Positions 27,501 through 35,600 of a stretch of DNA of 64,000 nt are shown here, piece after piece. The stretch is from Amyelois transitella (lineage: Eukaryota > Arthropoda > Insecta > Lepidoptera > Pyralidae), in the NCBI RefSeq assembly GCF_032362555.1, contig NC_083526.1:1694001-1758000 (forward strand). The letters are read 5' to 3'. Position 1 is the first letter of the stretch. Every line of letters begins with the position of its first letter. Made by a program: the position numbers and the translations under genes. A model generated the notes under the pieces. That model had not been told where the DNA came from, ran no database searches, and saw nothing but the letters and a program-made list of their open reading frames with translations.

Positions 27501-30500
27501 ATGAAGAGAGTTATGAATGAAGCGATGGAAGTATGCAGAGATCGTGGCAAGTGGAAAGAGGTAGTCTCTGCCTACCCCTCCGGGAAAGAGGCGTGATTTT
27601 ATGTATGTATGTATGTATGTTTATCTTGGTTTTGTAGGCAATCTTCTTGGTATACGCCATGGCAACGGTTGTCGTGGTTTTGTTAGTTAGAAGAATGACA
27701 ATGCATGACATACATGACATGAGTGCCGTGTGGTTCCCGGCACCGATACAAAAAAGAATAGGATCACTCCCATCTGTTTCCCATGGATGTCGTAAAAGGT
27801 GATTAAGGGATAGGCTTACAAACTTGGGATTCTGTTTTTAGGCGATGGGCTAGCAACCTGTCACTATTTGAATCTCAATTCTATTATTAAGCCAAATAGC
27901 TGAACGTGGCCATTCAGTATTTTCAAGACTATGGCTCTGTCTACCCCGCAAGGGATATAGACGTGATTATATGTATGTTTGAATGTAAAATAATCTATTC
28001 TTTTCATCTAGGTCCACGATGCAACACCGTTCCGTTTCACAGAGAAAGATACAGCTATCAATTACTTCGGTCGGTTGCTCGAAGCGGGCGGGTACAATTA
28101 CTACGGAACGGAACGTATGTACAGCGGCGTCGACGGCAGGGAAATGACGGCGGACATCTTTTTCGGTGTCATACACTACCAGAGACTAAGGCACATGGTG
28201 TCGGATAAGTGGCAGGTGAGATTTTTGTGTACCAATGTAAATGATTTGTAACAATGCTGTACATTTGAATATAGTTTTTTATATTTATTATTCAAAAACG
28301 TATAAACTATCAGTACAGTGCCCGCGACTTTCTCCGCGTGGAATAGTTATTTTGGGCATCATTGAAGCCCTCAAGGATGAATAATTTTACCCGTTTTTTT
28401 TTCACATTTTCCCATTATTTCCTTCTTCAATAAATGGTCTATTCAACACAAAAATAATTTTTCAATCCGAACCAGTAGTTCCTGAGATAAGCACGTTCAA
28501 ACAAACAAACTCTTCAGCTTTATAATGTTAGTGTAGATGTACAAAAAATTATATACAGCAGCATTTAATACATGAGCCTATATGTTCGTGGTATTACATT
28601 CATAGAAAGAAGAAAGAAAGAAAAATATTTTATTTGATATCACAAACGTAACTATACTAAGTAACAGGATTTTACATTTGTGCATTTTTGTGAATATCAA
28701 AAAGGAAGCATCATCATATCCTTCACCCAGTTTTGTCCAAAGGTTCGACTGGCAGAGAATGCCTTGTGGCATTAAGTCCACCTGTTGTACATTTTACGTG
28801 CATAAAGTTTTAATAAATATTTTTTTTTTGCACCAGGTCCGTACAACGGGCATGGTGGACGCGATGACCCGTCAGCCCGTCAAAGGCAGAAGACGTGGCG
28901 GCGGAGTGCGCCTCGGGGAGATGGAGAGAGACGCCTTGCTCTCACACGGCGCCGCTTTCCTACTGCAGGACAGACTGTTCCATTGCTCTGATAAGAGTCA
29001 GGTTAGTTCATAAAGTGTGCCAATAGATGGCGCTGTCAAAAAATTTTAGGTTTTTCGGGGAGATGTAGAGGGACGCCTTGCTCTCACACGGCGCCGCTTT
29101 CTGACTGTAGAACAGATTGCTTGGATAAGAGTCAGGTTAGTTCATAAAGTGTGCTAATAGATGGCGCTGACAAAAAATTTAACGTTTTATGGGGAGATGG
29201 AGAGAGACGCCTTGCTCTCACACGGCGCCGCTTTCTGACTGTAGAACAGATTGCTTCATTGCTTGGATAAGAGTCAGGTTAGTTCATAAAGTGTGCTAAT
29301 AGATGGCGCTGTCAAAAAGTTTAAGGTTTTTCGGGGAGATGGAGAGAGACTCCTTGCTTTCACACGGCGCCGCTTTCTGACTGTAGAACAGATTGCTTCA
29401 TTGCTTGGATAAGAGTCAGGTTAGTTCATAAAGTGTGCTAAAAGATGGCGCTGTCAAAAAATTTAAGGATTTTCGGGGAGATGGAACGAGACGCCTTGCT
29501 CTCACACGGCGCCGCTTTCCTGCTGCAGGACAGACTGTTCCATTGCTCGGATAAGAGTCGGGTTAGTTCATAAAGTGTGCTAATAGATGGCGCTGTCAAA
29601 ACATTTGAGATTTTTTGGGGAGATGGAGAGAGACGCCTTGCTCTCACACGGCGCCGCTTTCCTACTGCAGGACAGATTGTTCCATTGCTCGGATAAGAGT
29701 CAGGTTAGTTCATAAAGTGTGCTAATAGATGGCGCTGTCAAAACATTTGAGATTTTCGGGGAGATGGAACGAGACGCCTTGCTCTCACACGGCGCCGCTT
29801 TCCTACTGCAGGACAGATTGTTCCATTGCTCGGATAAGAGTCAGGTTAGTTCATAAAGTGTGCTAATAGATGGCGCTGTCAAAAAATTTAAGGTTTTTTC
29901 GGGGAGATGGAGAGAGACTCCTTGCTTTCACACGGCGCCGCTTTCTGACTGTAGAACAGATTGCTTCATTGCTTGGATAAGAGTCAGGTTAGTTCATAAA
30001 GTGTGCTAATAGATGGCGCTGTCGAAAAGTTTAAGGTTTTTCGGGGAGATGGAGAGAGATGCTTTGCTCTCACACGGCGCCGCTTTCCTACTGCAGGACA
30101 GATTGTTCCATTGCTCTGATAAGAGTCAGGTTAGTTCATAAAGTGTGCTAATAGATGGCGCTGTCAAAACATTTGAGAATTTTTGGGGAGATGGAGAGAG
30201 ACGCCTTGCTCTCACACGGCGCCGCTTTCCTGCTGCAGGACAGATTGTTCCATTGTTCGGATAAGAGTCAGGTTAGTTCATAAAGTGTGCCAATAGATGG
30301 CGCTGTCAAAAAATATATATAATTTCCGAGCTCAGGCAAGAGCTAAGTATGGTTCAAAAGAAGGCTACTACATATAGGATATACATACATAATAACATCA
30401 CGTCTATATCCCTTGCGGGGTAGACAGAGCCAGCAGTGTTGAAAAGACTGAAAGACCACGTTCAGCTGTATGACTTAAGATTTTGACTGGTGGCTAGCCC

Positions 30501-31400
30501 ATCTCGCCTACAAGAAGAGATCCTGAGCTTATAAGTCTTTCCTTCAATCGCCTTTTACGACATCCATGGGAAAGATATGGAGTGGTTCTATTCTAAAGTG
30601 CCGGCACAATCTAAACAAATAAAAATAGATTTATTCAATCACGTTTTTTTTCCTTTCTTAAGCATAATGCTTTTTCGCACACATTTCTAATTCTGATTTG
30701 GACTATTATCATGCATCATTTTTATATTATAGTATAGATACACTTATCTATTTACACTTGTTAAAATATTATTTTTAAGTATTATTATATTACACGGCAC
30801 GATCTAGGTTGTTTCAATTGACAAAATTCTCATCTTTCGCCGTGTGGTTCCCGGCACCATTACAAAAAAGAACAGGACCACTCCATCTCTTTCCCATGGA
30901 TGTCGTAAAAGGCGTCTAAGGAATAGGCTTATAAACTTGGGATTCCTCTTTTAGGCGATGGGCTGGCGACCTGTCACTATTTGAATCTCAATTCTATCAT
31001 AAAGCCAAACAGCTGGACGTGGCCATTCAGTCTTTTCCAGACTGTTGGCTCTGTCTACCCCGCAAGGGATATAGACGTGACCATATGTATGTATCTATCT
31101 ATCTATCTATTTACGCTTGTCAAAATATTATTTTTTAAGTATTATTTCATTACACGGCACAATTTAAGTTGCTTAAATTGACAAAATTCTCATCTTTACC
31201 AGGCTGTGCTGTGCATAAAATGCGGTTCTCTCCTCGGGCCGATAGTGGGACGCACTGAAGGGGAATGCTGCCGCCTGTGCTCCGGCGAGCTGGCGACCGT
31301 CTCCATACCCTACATCTTCAAGTTCTTCGTCACCCAGTTGGCCTCCGTGAACATTCATGTCAAGATCAAATGCAATCAACAGTTGGCTATCACTTGTTAG
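9513..31400 (+). CDS. POLR1B: DNA-directed RNA polymerase I subunit RPA2 (second-largest subunit), 20 exons
   Basis: This is the second-largest catalytic subunit of RNA polymerase I, which transcribes the pre-rRNA in the nucleolus. Exons: 9513-9599, 9709-10038, 10459-10551, 10927-11073, 11977-12149, 13021-13270, 15232-15387, 16139-16305, 17979-18126, 19346-19406, 20177-20376, 20945-21098, 22549-22639, 23199-23394, 25626-25840, 26355-26493, 26909-27115, 28012-28215, 28837-29001, 31203-31400 (TAG). All junctions are GT-AG with matching phases, giving 1126 aa; human POLR1B is about 1135. Family motifs are visible: [13 protein letters not shown] (exon 14), [13 protein letters not shown] (exon 15), [13 protein letters not shown] and [10 protein letters not shown] (exon 17), [11 protein letters not shown] (exon 18), [12 protein letters not shown] (exon 19), and a C-terminal zinc site CIKC..CRLC (exon 20). 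The start was chosen because the first ATG opens a 29-codon exon with a good donor. Exon ends 8, 11, 14 and 19 are copied into the following introns. The gene is convergent with Nop56. Confidence 0.97.
10570..10845 (-). mobile_element. Family-A SINE-like element in RPA2 intron 3
   Basis: Nearly complete copy, ending GCCGGGAACCACACGGCA. A decayed sense copy lies at 10100-10350 in the same intron. Confidence 0.85.
11230..11568 (+). mobile_element. LINE 3' fragment, degraded
   Basis: The motifs [17 protein letters not shown] and [17 protein letters not shown] are recognisable despite frameshifts. The tail is short (ATTTTATGAATG). Confidence 0.8.
12720..12903 (+). mobile_element. Helitron-like element, family H3, 184 bp
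   Basis: TCACTACATAGTATAAAACA at the start and GGGGCGGGTCGCTAG at the end, between A and T, in RPA2 intron 5. Confidence 0.83.
13309..13537 (+). mobile_element. LINE 3' fragment (same family as 14376)
   Basis: It encodes [20 protein letters not shown] through [16 protein letters not shown], followed by the TATG tail. It lies 38 bases after the RPA2 exon 6 donor. Confidence 0.88.
13660..14025 (-). mobile_element. tRNA-derived SINE, family T2
   Basis: A box-B-like GGTTCGAATCC is on the minus strand near 13965. The body reads on the plus strand as GGCTTTAGTCCCGGTTGCAT, GGATCTTGGTTTGGGTGG, ACCTCCGCAACCTTTGCA and CTCGCGATGTTTTGCC. Partial relatives: 4795-4940 (+), 7505-7600 (-), 12435-12710 (-), 32920-33085 (-), 46625-46720 (-), 56325-56450 (+). 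Confidence 0.75.
14200..15094 (-). mobile_element. Family-A SINE-like element split by a LINE
   Basis: The two halves are 14200-14375 and 14993-15094; the LINE at 14376-14992 separates them. Confidence 0.85.
14376..14992 (+). mobile_element. 5'-truncated non-LTR retrotransposon (LINE) with (TATG)n tail, inserted in a family-A element
   Basis: It encodes the end of a reverse-transcriptase [63 protein letters not shown] and AYPSGKEA before TGA, then ATTTTATGTATGTATG. The 7-bp target duplication TTGTAAG (14369-14375 and 14993-14999) splits a family-A retroelement whose halves lie at 14200-14375 and 14993-15094. It is the longest copy in the window of the LINE that left many shorter 3' fragments. 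The clade is probably RTE-like but not proven. Confidence 0.9.
15880..15928. repeat. Short inverted repeat in RPA2 intron 7
   Basis: AAAATAATAAATTTATAC and its complement, continued by GAAT/ATTC, around a 3-nt loop; one mismatch. Confidence 0.9.
16716..16857 (+). mobile_element. LINE 3' fragment
   Basis: Related to 14376 from the [10 protein letters not shown] region to the end of the ORF and the TATG tail, with several substitutions. It sits between copies of the exon 8 end. Confidence 0.8.
17099..17278 (+). mobile_element. LINE 3' fragment
   Basis: Runs from ATTAAGGACGTCCTGG to GGCGTGATTTTGTG, encoding [20 protein letters not shown]. It is close in sequence to 14376 and lies inside the exon 8 repeat region. 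Confidence 0.85.
18195..18513 (-). mobile_element. Family-A SINE-like element in RPA2 intron 9, with expanded ACAT repeats
   Basis: The body is complete to GCCGGAAACCACGCGGCA. Its tail side shows nested partial copies of GTCACGTCTATATCCCTT-type sequence separated by ACAT repeats (18140-18260). Another copy follows at 18770-19020. Confidence 0.85.
19025..19277. mobile_element. 253-bp MITE with about 36-bp terminal inverted repeats, TA flanks
   Basis: Both ends read TCGCACCNCCGGTGCGACAC and continue to ATGCAAAA with one mismatch overall; TA dinucleotides flank the element at 19023 and 19278. Each terminus is also self-complementary (TCGCACC..GGTGCGA). TA duplication fits Tc1/mariner-type MITEs, but the family is not certain. 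It lies in RPA2 intron 9, just upstream of exon 10. Confidence 0.75.
19778..20039 (-). mobile_element. Helitron-like element, family H1, in RPA2 intron 10
   Basis: Full-length relative of 433-701 with CTAG at 19778-19781. It is followed by a short run of TATCAATCCTCC-type repeats up to exon 11. A decayed copy lies at 28312-28537. Confidence 0.8.
20445..20497 (+). repeat. Partial copy of RPA2 exon 11 end plus donor
   Basis: About 45-50 bases repeat the exon 11 end (EIVFVPKKQ, donor GTTGGT at 20377). The copy has ATTGTGTTCGTGCC then AGGAAACAG and the same GTTGGT donor followed by T-rich intron. A fragment of the family-A retroelement lies between the exon and its copy. Confidence 0.75.
20512..20702 (+). 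mobile_element. Family-A SINE-like element, 5'-truncated
   Basis: Runs from GGGGGACTAAGGGATAGG to the TATG tail. It lies in RPA2 intron 11 after the copied exon end. Confidence 0.82.
20748..20925 (+). mobile_element. LINE 3' fragment
   Basis: Starts at GACGTCCTGGTAAAGG and ends in GGCGTGATTTTATTTATG. It lies just before RPA2 exon 12. Confidence 0.82.
21130..21312 (+). mobile_element. Helitron-like element, family H3, 183 bp
   Basis: Nearly identical to 12720-12903. It inserted next to a tRNA-derived SINE fragment in RPA2 intron 12. Confidence 0.83.
21566..21808 (-). mobile_element. tRNA-derived SINE, family T1
   Basis: Minus strand starts GGCCTCTGTGGCGCAGCGGT (A-box-like) and has GGTTCGAATCCC (B box), followed by a non-tRNA body and an A/T-rich ATTTATTTATT tail. 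Other copies: 18550-18732 (head lost), 21316-21416 (tail side only), 37188-37425 in Nop56 intron 3, 52262-52470. Confidence 0.85.
21835..22218 (+). mobile_element. Family-A SINE-like element interrupted by about 150 bases
   Basis: The head at 21835-21908 (GGTCCCCGGCACC) and the rest at about 22057-22218 are separated by unrelated A/T-rich sequence of unknown type. Confidence 0.75.
22331..22513 (-). mobile_element. Helitron-like element, family H3, 183 bp
   Basis: Minus copy with CTAG at 22331-22334, ending 35 bases before RPA2 exon 13. Confidence 0.83.
23281..24400 (+). repeat. Repeated copies of RPA2 exon 14 end plus donor in intron 14
   Basis: The 3' part of exon 14 ([19 protein letters not shown] through AVISYT, then GTGAGT) and the adjoining intron recur from about 23605 and 23891, with intact frame and donor, and again near 24255 in decayed form. 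Spacing is about 324, 286 and 362 bases. The copies have no obvious splice acceptor. Confidence 0.93.
24474..24640 (-). mobile_element. LINE 3'-UTR-like fragment ('GGCGGACTTA' family)
   Basis: Contains CTCTTTATTGCA (reverse of a polyadenylation-type end) and GTACAAAGGCGGACTTATCG. Related fragments occur at 712-790, 48205-48265, 56615-56700 and around the MITE at 58795-59165, and in the opposite direction at 28575-28820. Confidence 0.55.
24718..25573 (+). mobile_element. 5'-truncated jockey-like LINE with poly(A) end
   Basis: An open frame of about 195 codons ends at 25307. It contains [37 protein letters not shown] and [19 protein letters not shown], the region after the catalytic motifs in jockey-type reverse transcriptases. 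A 3' UTR follows and ends in AATAAATAAAAT plus an A-run. It lies in RPA2 intron 14 just upstream of exon 15. The open frame suggests a fairly recent insertion. Confidence 0.87.
25876..26290. mobile_element. Two family-A SINE-like elements head to head
   Basis: A minus copy (25876-26032) is followed within about 12 bases by a plus copy (26044-26290), so the transcript of RPA2 intron 15 contains a long imperfect inverted repeat. Confidence 0.82.
26560..26795 (+). mobile_element. Family-A SINE-like element in RPA2 intron 16
   Basis: From CGTGTGGTTCCCGGCACC to the TATG tail with a small internal deletion. Two more sense copies follow in intron 17 at 27200-27408 (5'-truncated) and 27724-27980 (full). 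Confidence 0.85.
27413..27628 (+). mobile_element. LINE 3' fragment
   Basis: Runs from AGACGAACGTATCTTGATC to GGCGTGATTTTATGTATG with a long TATG tail. A smaller fragment of the same LINE lies at about 27155-27205. Confidence 0.85.
28915..30320 (+). repeat. Tandem array of RPA2 exon 19 end plus donor plus intron, 142-bp unit, 10 units
   Basis: The last 87 bases of exon 19 (from GGGGAGATGG), its donor GTTAGT and about 55 bases of intron are repeated. Units start near 28915 (the real exon), 29057, 29191, 29333, 29475, 29617, 29758, 29901, 30043 and 30185. Two subtypes occur. One keeps CTACTGCAGGACAG and an intact frame ([20 protein letters not shown]). The other has CTGACTGTAGAACAG, which carries stops. 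Every unit retains GAGTCAG or GAGTCGG before GTTAGT. Confidence 0.95.
30380..30605 (-). mobile_element. Family-A SINE-like element in RPA2 intron 19
   Basis: Somewhat decayed minus copy starting ATCACGTCTATATCCCTTGC. A sense copy at 30838-31115 lies in the same intron before exon 20. Confidence 0.82.
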
Positions 31401-31446
31401 GATTAATTATTGTGTTTTTTGTTAATAAATTATGATTATAAAATAA

Positions 31447-31563
31447 AATGAAGAGAGTTATGAATGTGGATGAAGCGAAGGAAATATGCAGAGATCGTGG
31501 CAAGTGGTAGTCTCTGCCTGCCCCTCCGAGAAAGAGGCGTGATGTTATGTATGTATGTATGTA
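31447..31563 (+). mobile_element. LINE 3' fragment just after RPA2
   Basis: About 100 bases of the ORF end (AAGAGAGTTATGAATGTGG onward) and the TATG tail begin 47 bases after the RPA2 stop and could overlap its 3' UTR. Confidence 0.82.
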
Positions 31564-32672
31564 TAAAATAAAATTAATTGGTTATGTAGCTTTCTGGTTT
31601 CATTTTTAATGATTTTTTTTACCCTTTAGACTTTTGCAGCCGGATACAAGTTTTTTTTAAATATGTTTTATTTAAGACGTCGTAATAAACGTAATAAACC
31701 ACACATATTTTTTGTACATACATACAAACGCCTCTTTCCCGAAGGGGTTGGCAGAGACTACCTCTTTCCACTTGCCACGATCTCTATATTATACATTATA
31801 TAATAATAATGTTATATAATAATTATATATTAATATATTCTCATATTTTTTGTTCTCATTTAATAAATTATACTACAATCCTACTTGACTTCTTTTCAGT
31901 GACGTGCATTCTTATGATATAGTCATATCGGAATCTACTTCTTTCTAGATTTTCTCTACTGTTTTGATATTCTCAGTAAATAAATCAACGCAACCAGAGG
32001 CCAGGTTAAAATAAACAACAAAATGAACTTAACAATAAATTTATTGATCAAGTTCACTTAACTAACTTAGTAAAAAACATTGTCAGTTATTTTCATAATA
32101 AACTATAATAATTATTTCTTTCATAGTCATTATTTAGACTATGGTTTACAGACATAAATGTAACTAGATACCATTAGAGATAAAATTTCACTGTATATGT
32201 ACTGTATGAATTATCTATTGTCGATTTTTTGAGTTATTATCTATGGTCTTACCGGTTTGATAATCCCACTAGGATTGGGTTGGTTCTACCATCAATTACA
32301 AAATGTCAATGTCACCATTCATTTCAATCATTATCATAAATGTAATCATATTATATCGACGTGTATGCAATCAATTATTTATTACTCTCTCTTTCCCATG
32401 GATGTTGTAAAAGGCGACTAAGGGATAGGCTTACAAACTTGGGATTCTTTGTTAGGCGATGGGCTAGCCATTCAGTCTTCAAGACTGTTGGCTCTGTCTA
32501 CCCCGCAAGGGACATAGACGTGACCATATGTATGTATGTATTTATTACTGAAGTTTTACTGTCATCTGACTGAAAGGAACCATAGAGAAAAACTGAGCGG
32601 AAGAAATTTTCTTAAGGCAAGTGAATAACAGGGTCTAGTTACACATATATCTGTATTAAAAAGAAAACATAA

Positions 32673-35600
32673 TCAATCCACATCCATAGTCTCTTCTTGT
32701 TCCTTCTTCTTCTTCTTTTTCTTCTTCTTAGCGCTGGCGGTGGCGTCCTGGGCCACTTGAGTGGCTTCCTCAATGGCTTCCTTCATAACTTCTATATTCT
32801 TCTTCGGAATATCACCAGTCTCGTAGAACTTCAGTCTATCTTCGACTTGCTGGCGAAGTTTCTCGCCGAATACCGTGGTCTGATTTTCTGTAACAATTAT
32901 TAGGTGTTATGGAAACCTTCTTCCACCTGGCTTTAGTCCCGGTTGCATCCTCACCTCTCTGGAGAGGAGCCGGGGTATGCCTTTGACCATGGATCCTAGA
33001 TTGGGTGAGTCAGGTTTTTACCCGAAGCGACTACCATCTGACCTCCTAAACCTTTGCAAGTAAACCTCACGATGTTTTCCCTCCCTCCAACCTTACGACA
33101 TCCATGGGCACGGGATGTAGTGAATTTTTATTGGACTTTTTTTTATGGGTGCCGGGAACCACACGTCACGTCTTTTAACTTGCCATGATCCCTTATAAAA
33201 CTTTCGCTTCATCCAATATCAATGAACATTTATCCATCTTTTAGTGAAGCGGTAAAAAATGTAAATAATCGCAATAATTCAGTCGATAATATTGTTGTAG
33301 GCTTCGCTATCGCATTAGATCAAAACATAAAATTACTAATATTAAATGCGAAAGTTTGTATGTCAAGATGTCAGTATGGATGTTTGTTACCCTTTCACGC
33401 AAAAACTACTGAACCGATTACGATGAAATCTGGTATGTAGGTAGCTGAAGACCGAGAATAACATATAGGCTACTTTTTATCCCGGAGTTCGCGCGGGATT
33501 GATTCCACGGGGACGAAGTCGCGGGCGGCCTCTAGTAACGATATTCACATCACATATAATCACGTCTATATCCCTTGCGGGGTAGACAGAGCCGACAGTC
33601 TTGAAAAGACTGATAGGCCACGTTCAGCTGTTTGGGTTAATGATAGAATTTAGGTTCAAATAGTCCTCCAGTAACTCCATCTCTCTCCCATGGATGTCGT
33701 AAAAGTAACGATATATTTGTCGCAATGGCTAGACATGTCACGTCCAATAGGAGACGAGCACGAGTGCCATCGCTTTTGGTTTAGCACAGCTGTTATTACC
33801 GCAAGGCGATAGATGGCGCAAGCGATAGATCAAAGTGTGCATTTTTAAAATCAACACTAAGATTTTTATTATAGGTAATAGGCTATTTGACACTATTAAA
33901 AATATGCTACGAATTGTGGTAATCCTATTAGATAATAATATAACAGAACGTGTTTTACTTTCATTTGTACTAAAATAAGCATATTTTTGGCGATTTATCG
34001 TTTAAAAAATACAATAATTTGTAAATACTTTTGAACGACCGAAACGCTCTGTGATTGGTTACAACTCCGGTGACGTCACATGCAAGTAAACGTCAACTCC
34101 TCCTGTGTAGTTTGTGCGTTATTAATGTTAGTGCAGTGCAAATTGTTACCGCTTCTTCTGCATTGACGCTTTGGATCGCATATCACCTTTCGCGACATCA
34201 TCTCTAATCATCATCTAGGATTCAGACTGCCCCATCTACCTCCACTGGACCCACCAGTGGAGTTAGCATATATGCATATTCTAGTAGACAATGTCTTCAT
34301 CATCACCATCACAGACGATGATGATGGTTACAGAATATTAGTGAAGAAACTTACCAGAGAAACAATCAATCCTGCTGGCTATCGAGCACTTGTTGGCCAG
34401 ATACCGGCTGATCCTCCCCTTGTTCTTGACACCAGCTCGGCCTATGAAGGTCGAGTGGTAGAGAAGACCGTACTTGGGAGTGTTGGAGCGAGTCTTCAGA
34501 GCCCGGAACAGTGCTTTCTCAGCACCTGAAACAAGAATATCGTGAATACGCCATCTCAGTAAATACAGTATGTATGTATGGTGAAATATATGTGTGTGGT
34601 TCCCGGCACCAATACAAAAAAGGATAGGACCACTCCATCTCTTTCCCATGGATGTCGTAAAAGGCGACTAAGGGATAGGCTTACAAACTTGGGATTCTTT
34701 TTTAGGCGATCGGCTAGCAACTAGCAACCTGTACCTGTCACTATTTGAATCTCAATTCTATCGTTAAGCCAAATAGCTGAACGTGGCCATTCAGTCTTTT
34801 CAAGACTGTTGGCTGTGAAATATATACGCCACAAGTCACAAATATAAAATCACGCGACGCTATCAGTTAAAAACAGGAAAAAACCTAAATCGCGCAAGCA
34901 AAGATATTACGGATTGGGGCATATTATATGTACAACCTCCAACAAAACATCGTTGGAGCCGCGGTTCCCCAGGCGTTACACCTAGCCTGGCGGAAAATCT
35001 TCCCTTTGGGAGGCGGTCGAGCCGAATCATCGCTCCCGCTACATATGTAAGTAACAGAGAATAGGACCACTCTATATCTTTCCCATGGATGTCGTAAAAG
35101 GCTACTAAAAGATAGGCTTATAAACTTGGGATTCTTCTTTTAGCCGACAGGTTTGCAATCTGTCACTTTCTATATTTTATCAGTAAGCCAAACAGCTGAT
35201 CATGGCCTATCAGTATTTTCAAGGCTGATGGCTCTGTCTAGCCCGCAAGGGATACAGACGTGATTATATCTATACTATAAAGCTAAAATATTATAAAGCT
35301 AAAGAGTTTGTTTGTTTGAACGCGCTAATCTCAGGAACTACTGGTTCGAATTGAAAAATCCTTTTTGTGTTGAATAGACCATTTATCGAGGAAGGCCTTA
35401 GGCTAAATAACATCACGTTGCAACTATTAGGAGCGAAGAAATAATGAAAAATGTGAAAAACCCCTTGAGGGCTACAATGATGCCCAAAATAACTATTCCA
35501 CGCAGACGGAGTCACGGGCATAGCTAGTGTATGTATATATTTACATACAAACTTACCAAGAATCTGAAGCGTGGACGCCGGGTATTTGGCGAGGCTGGTG

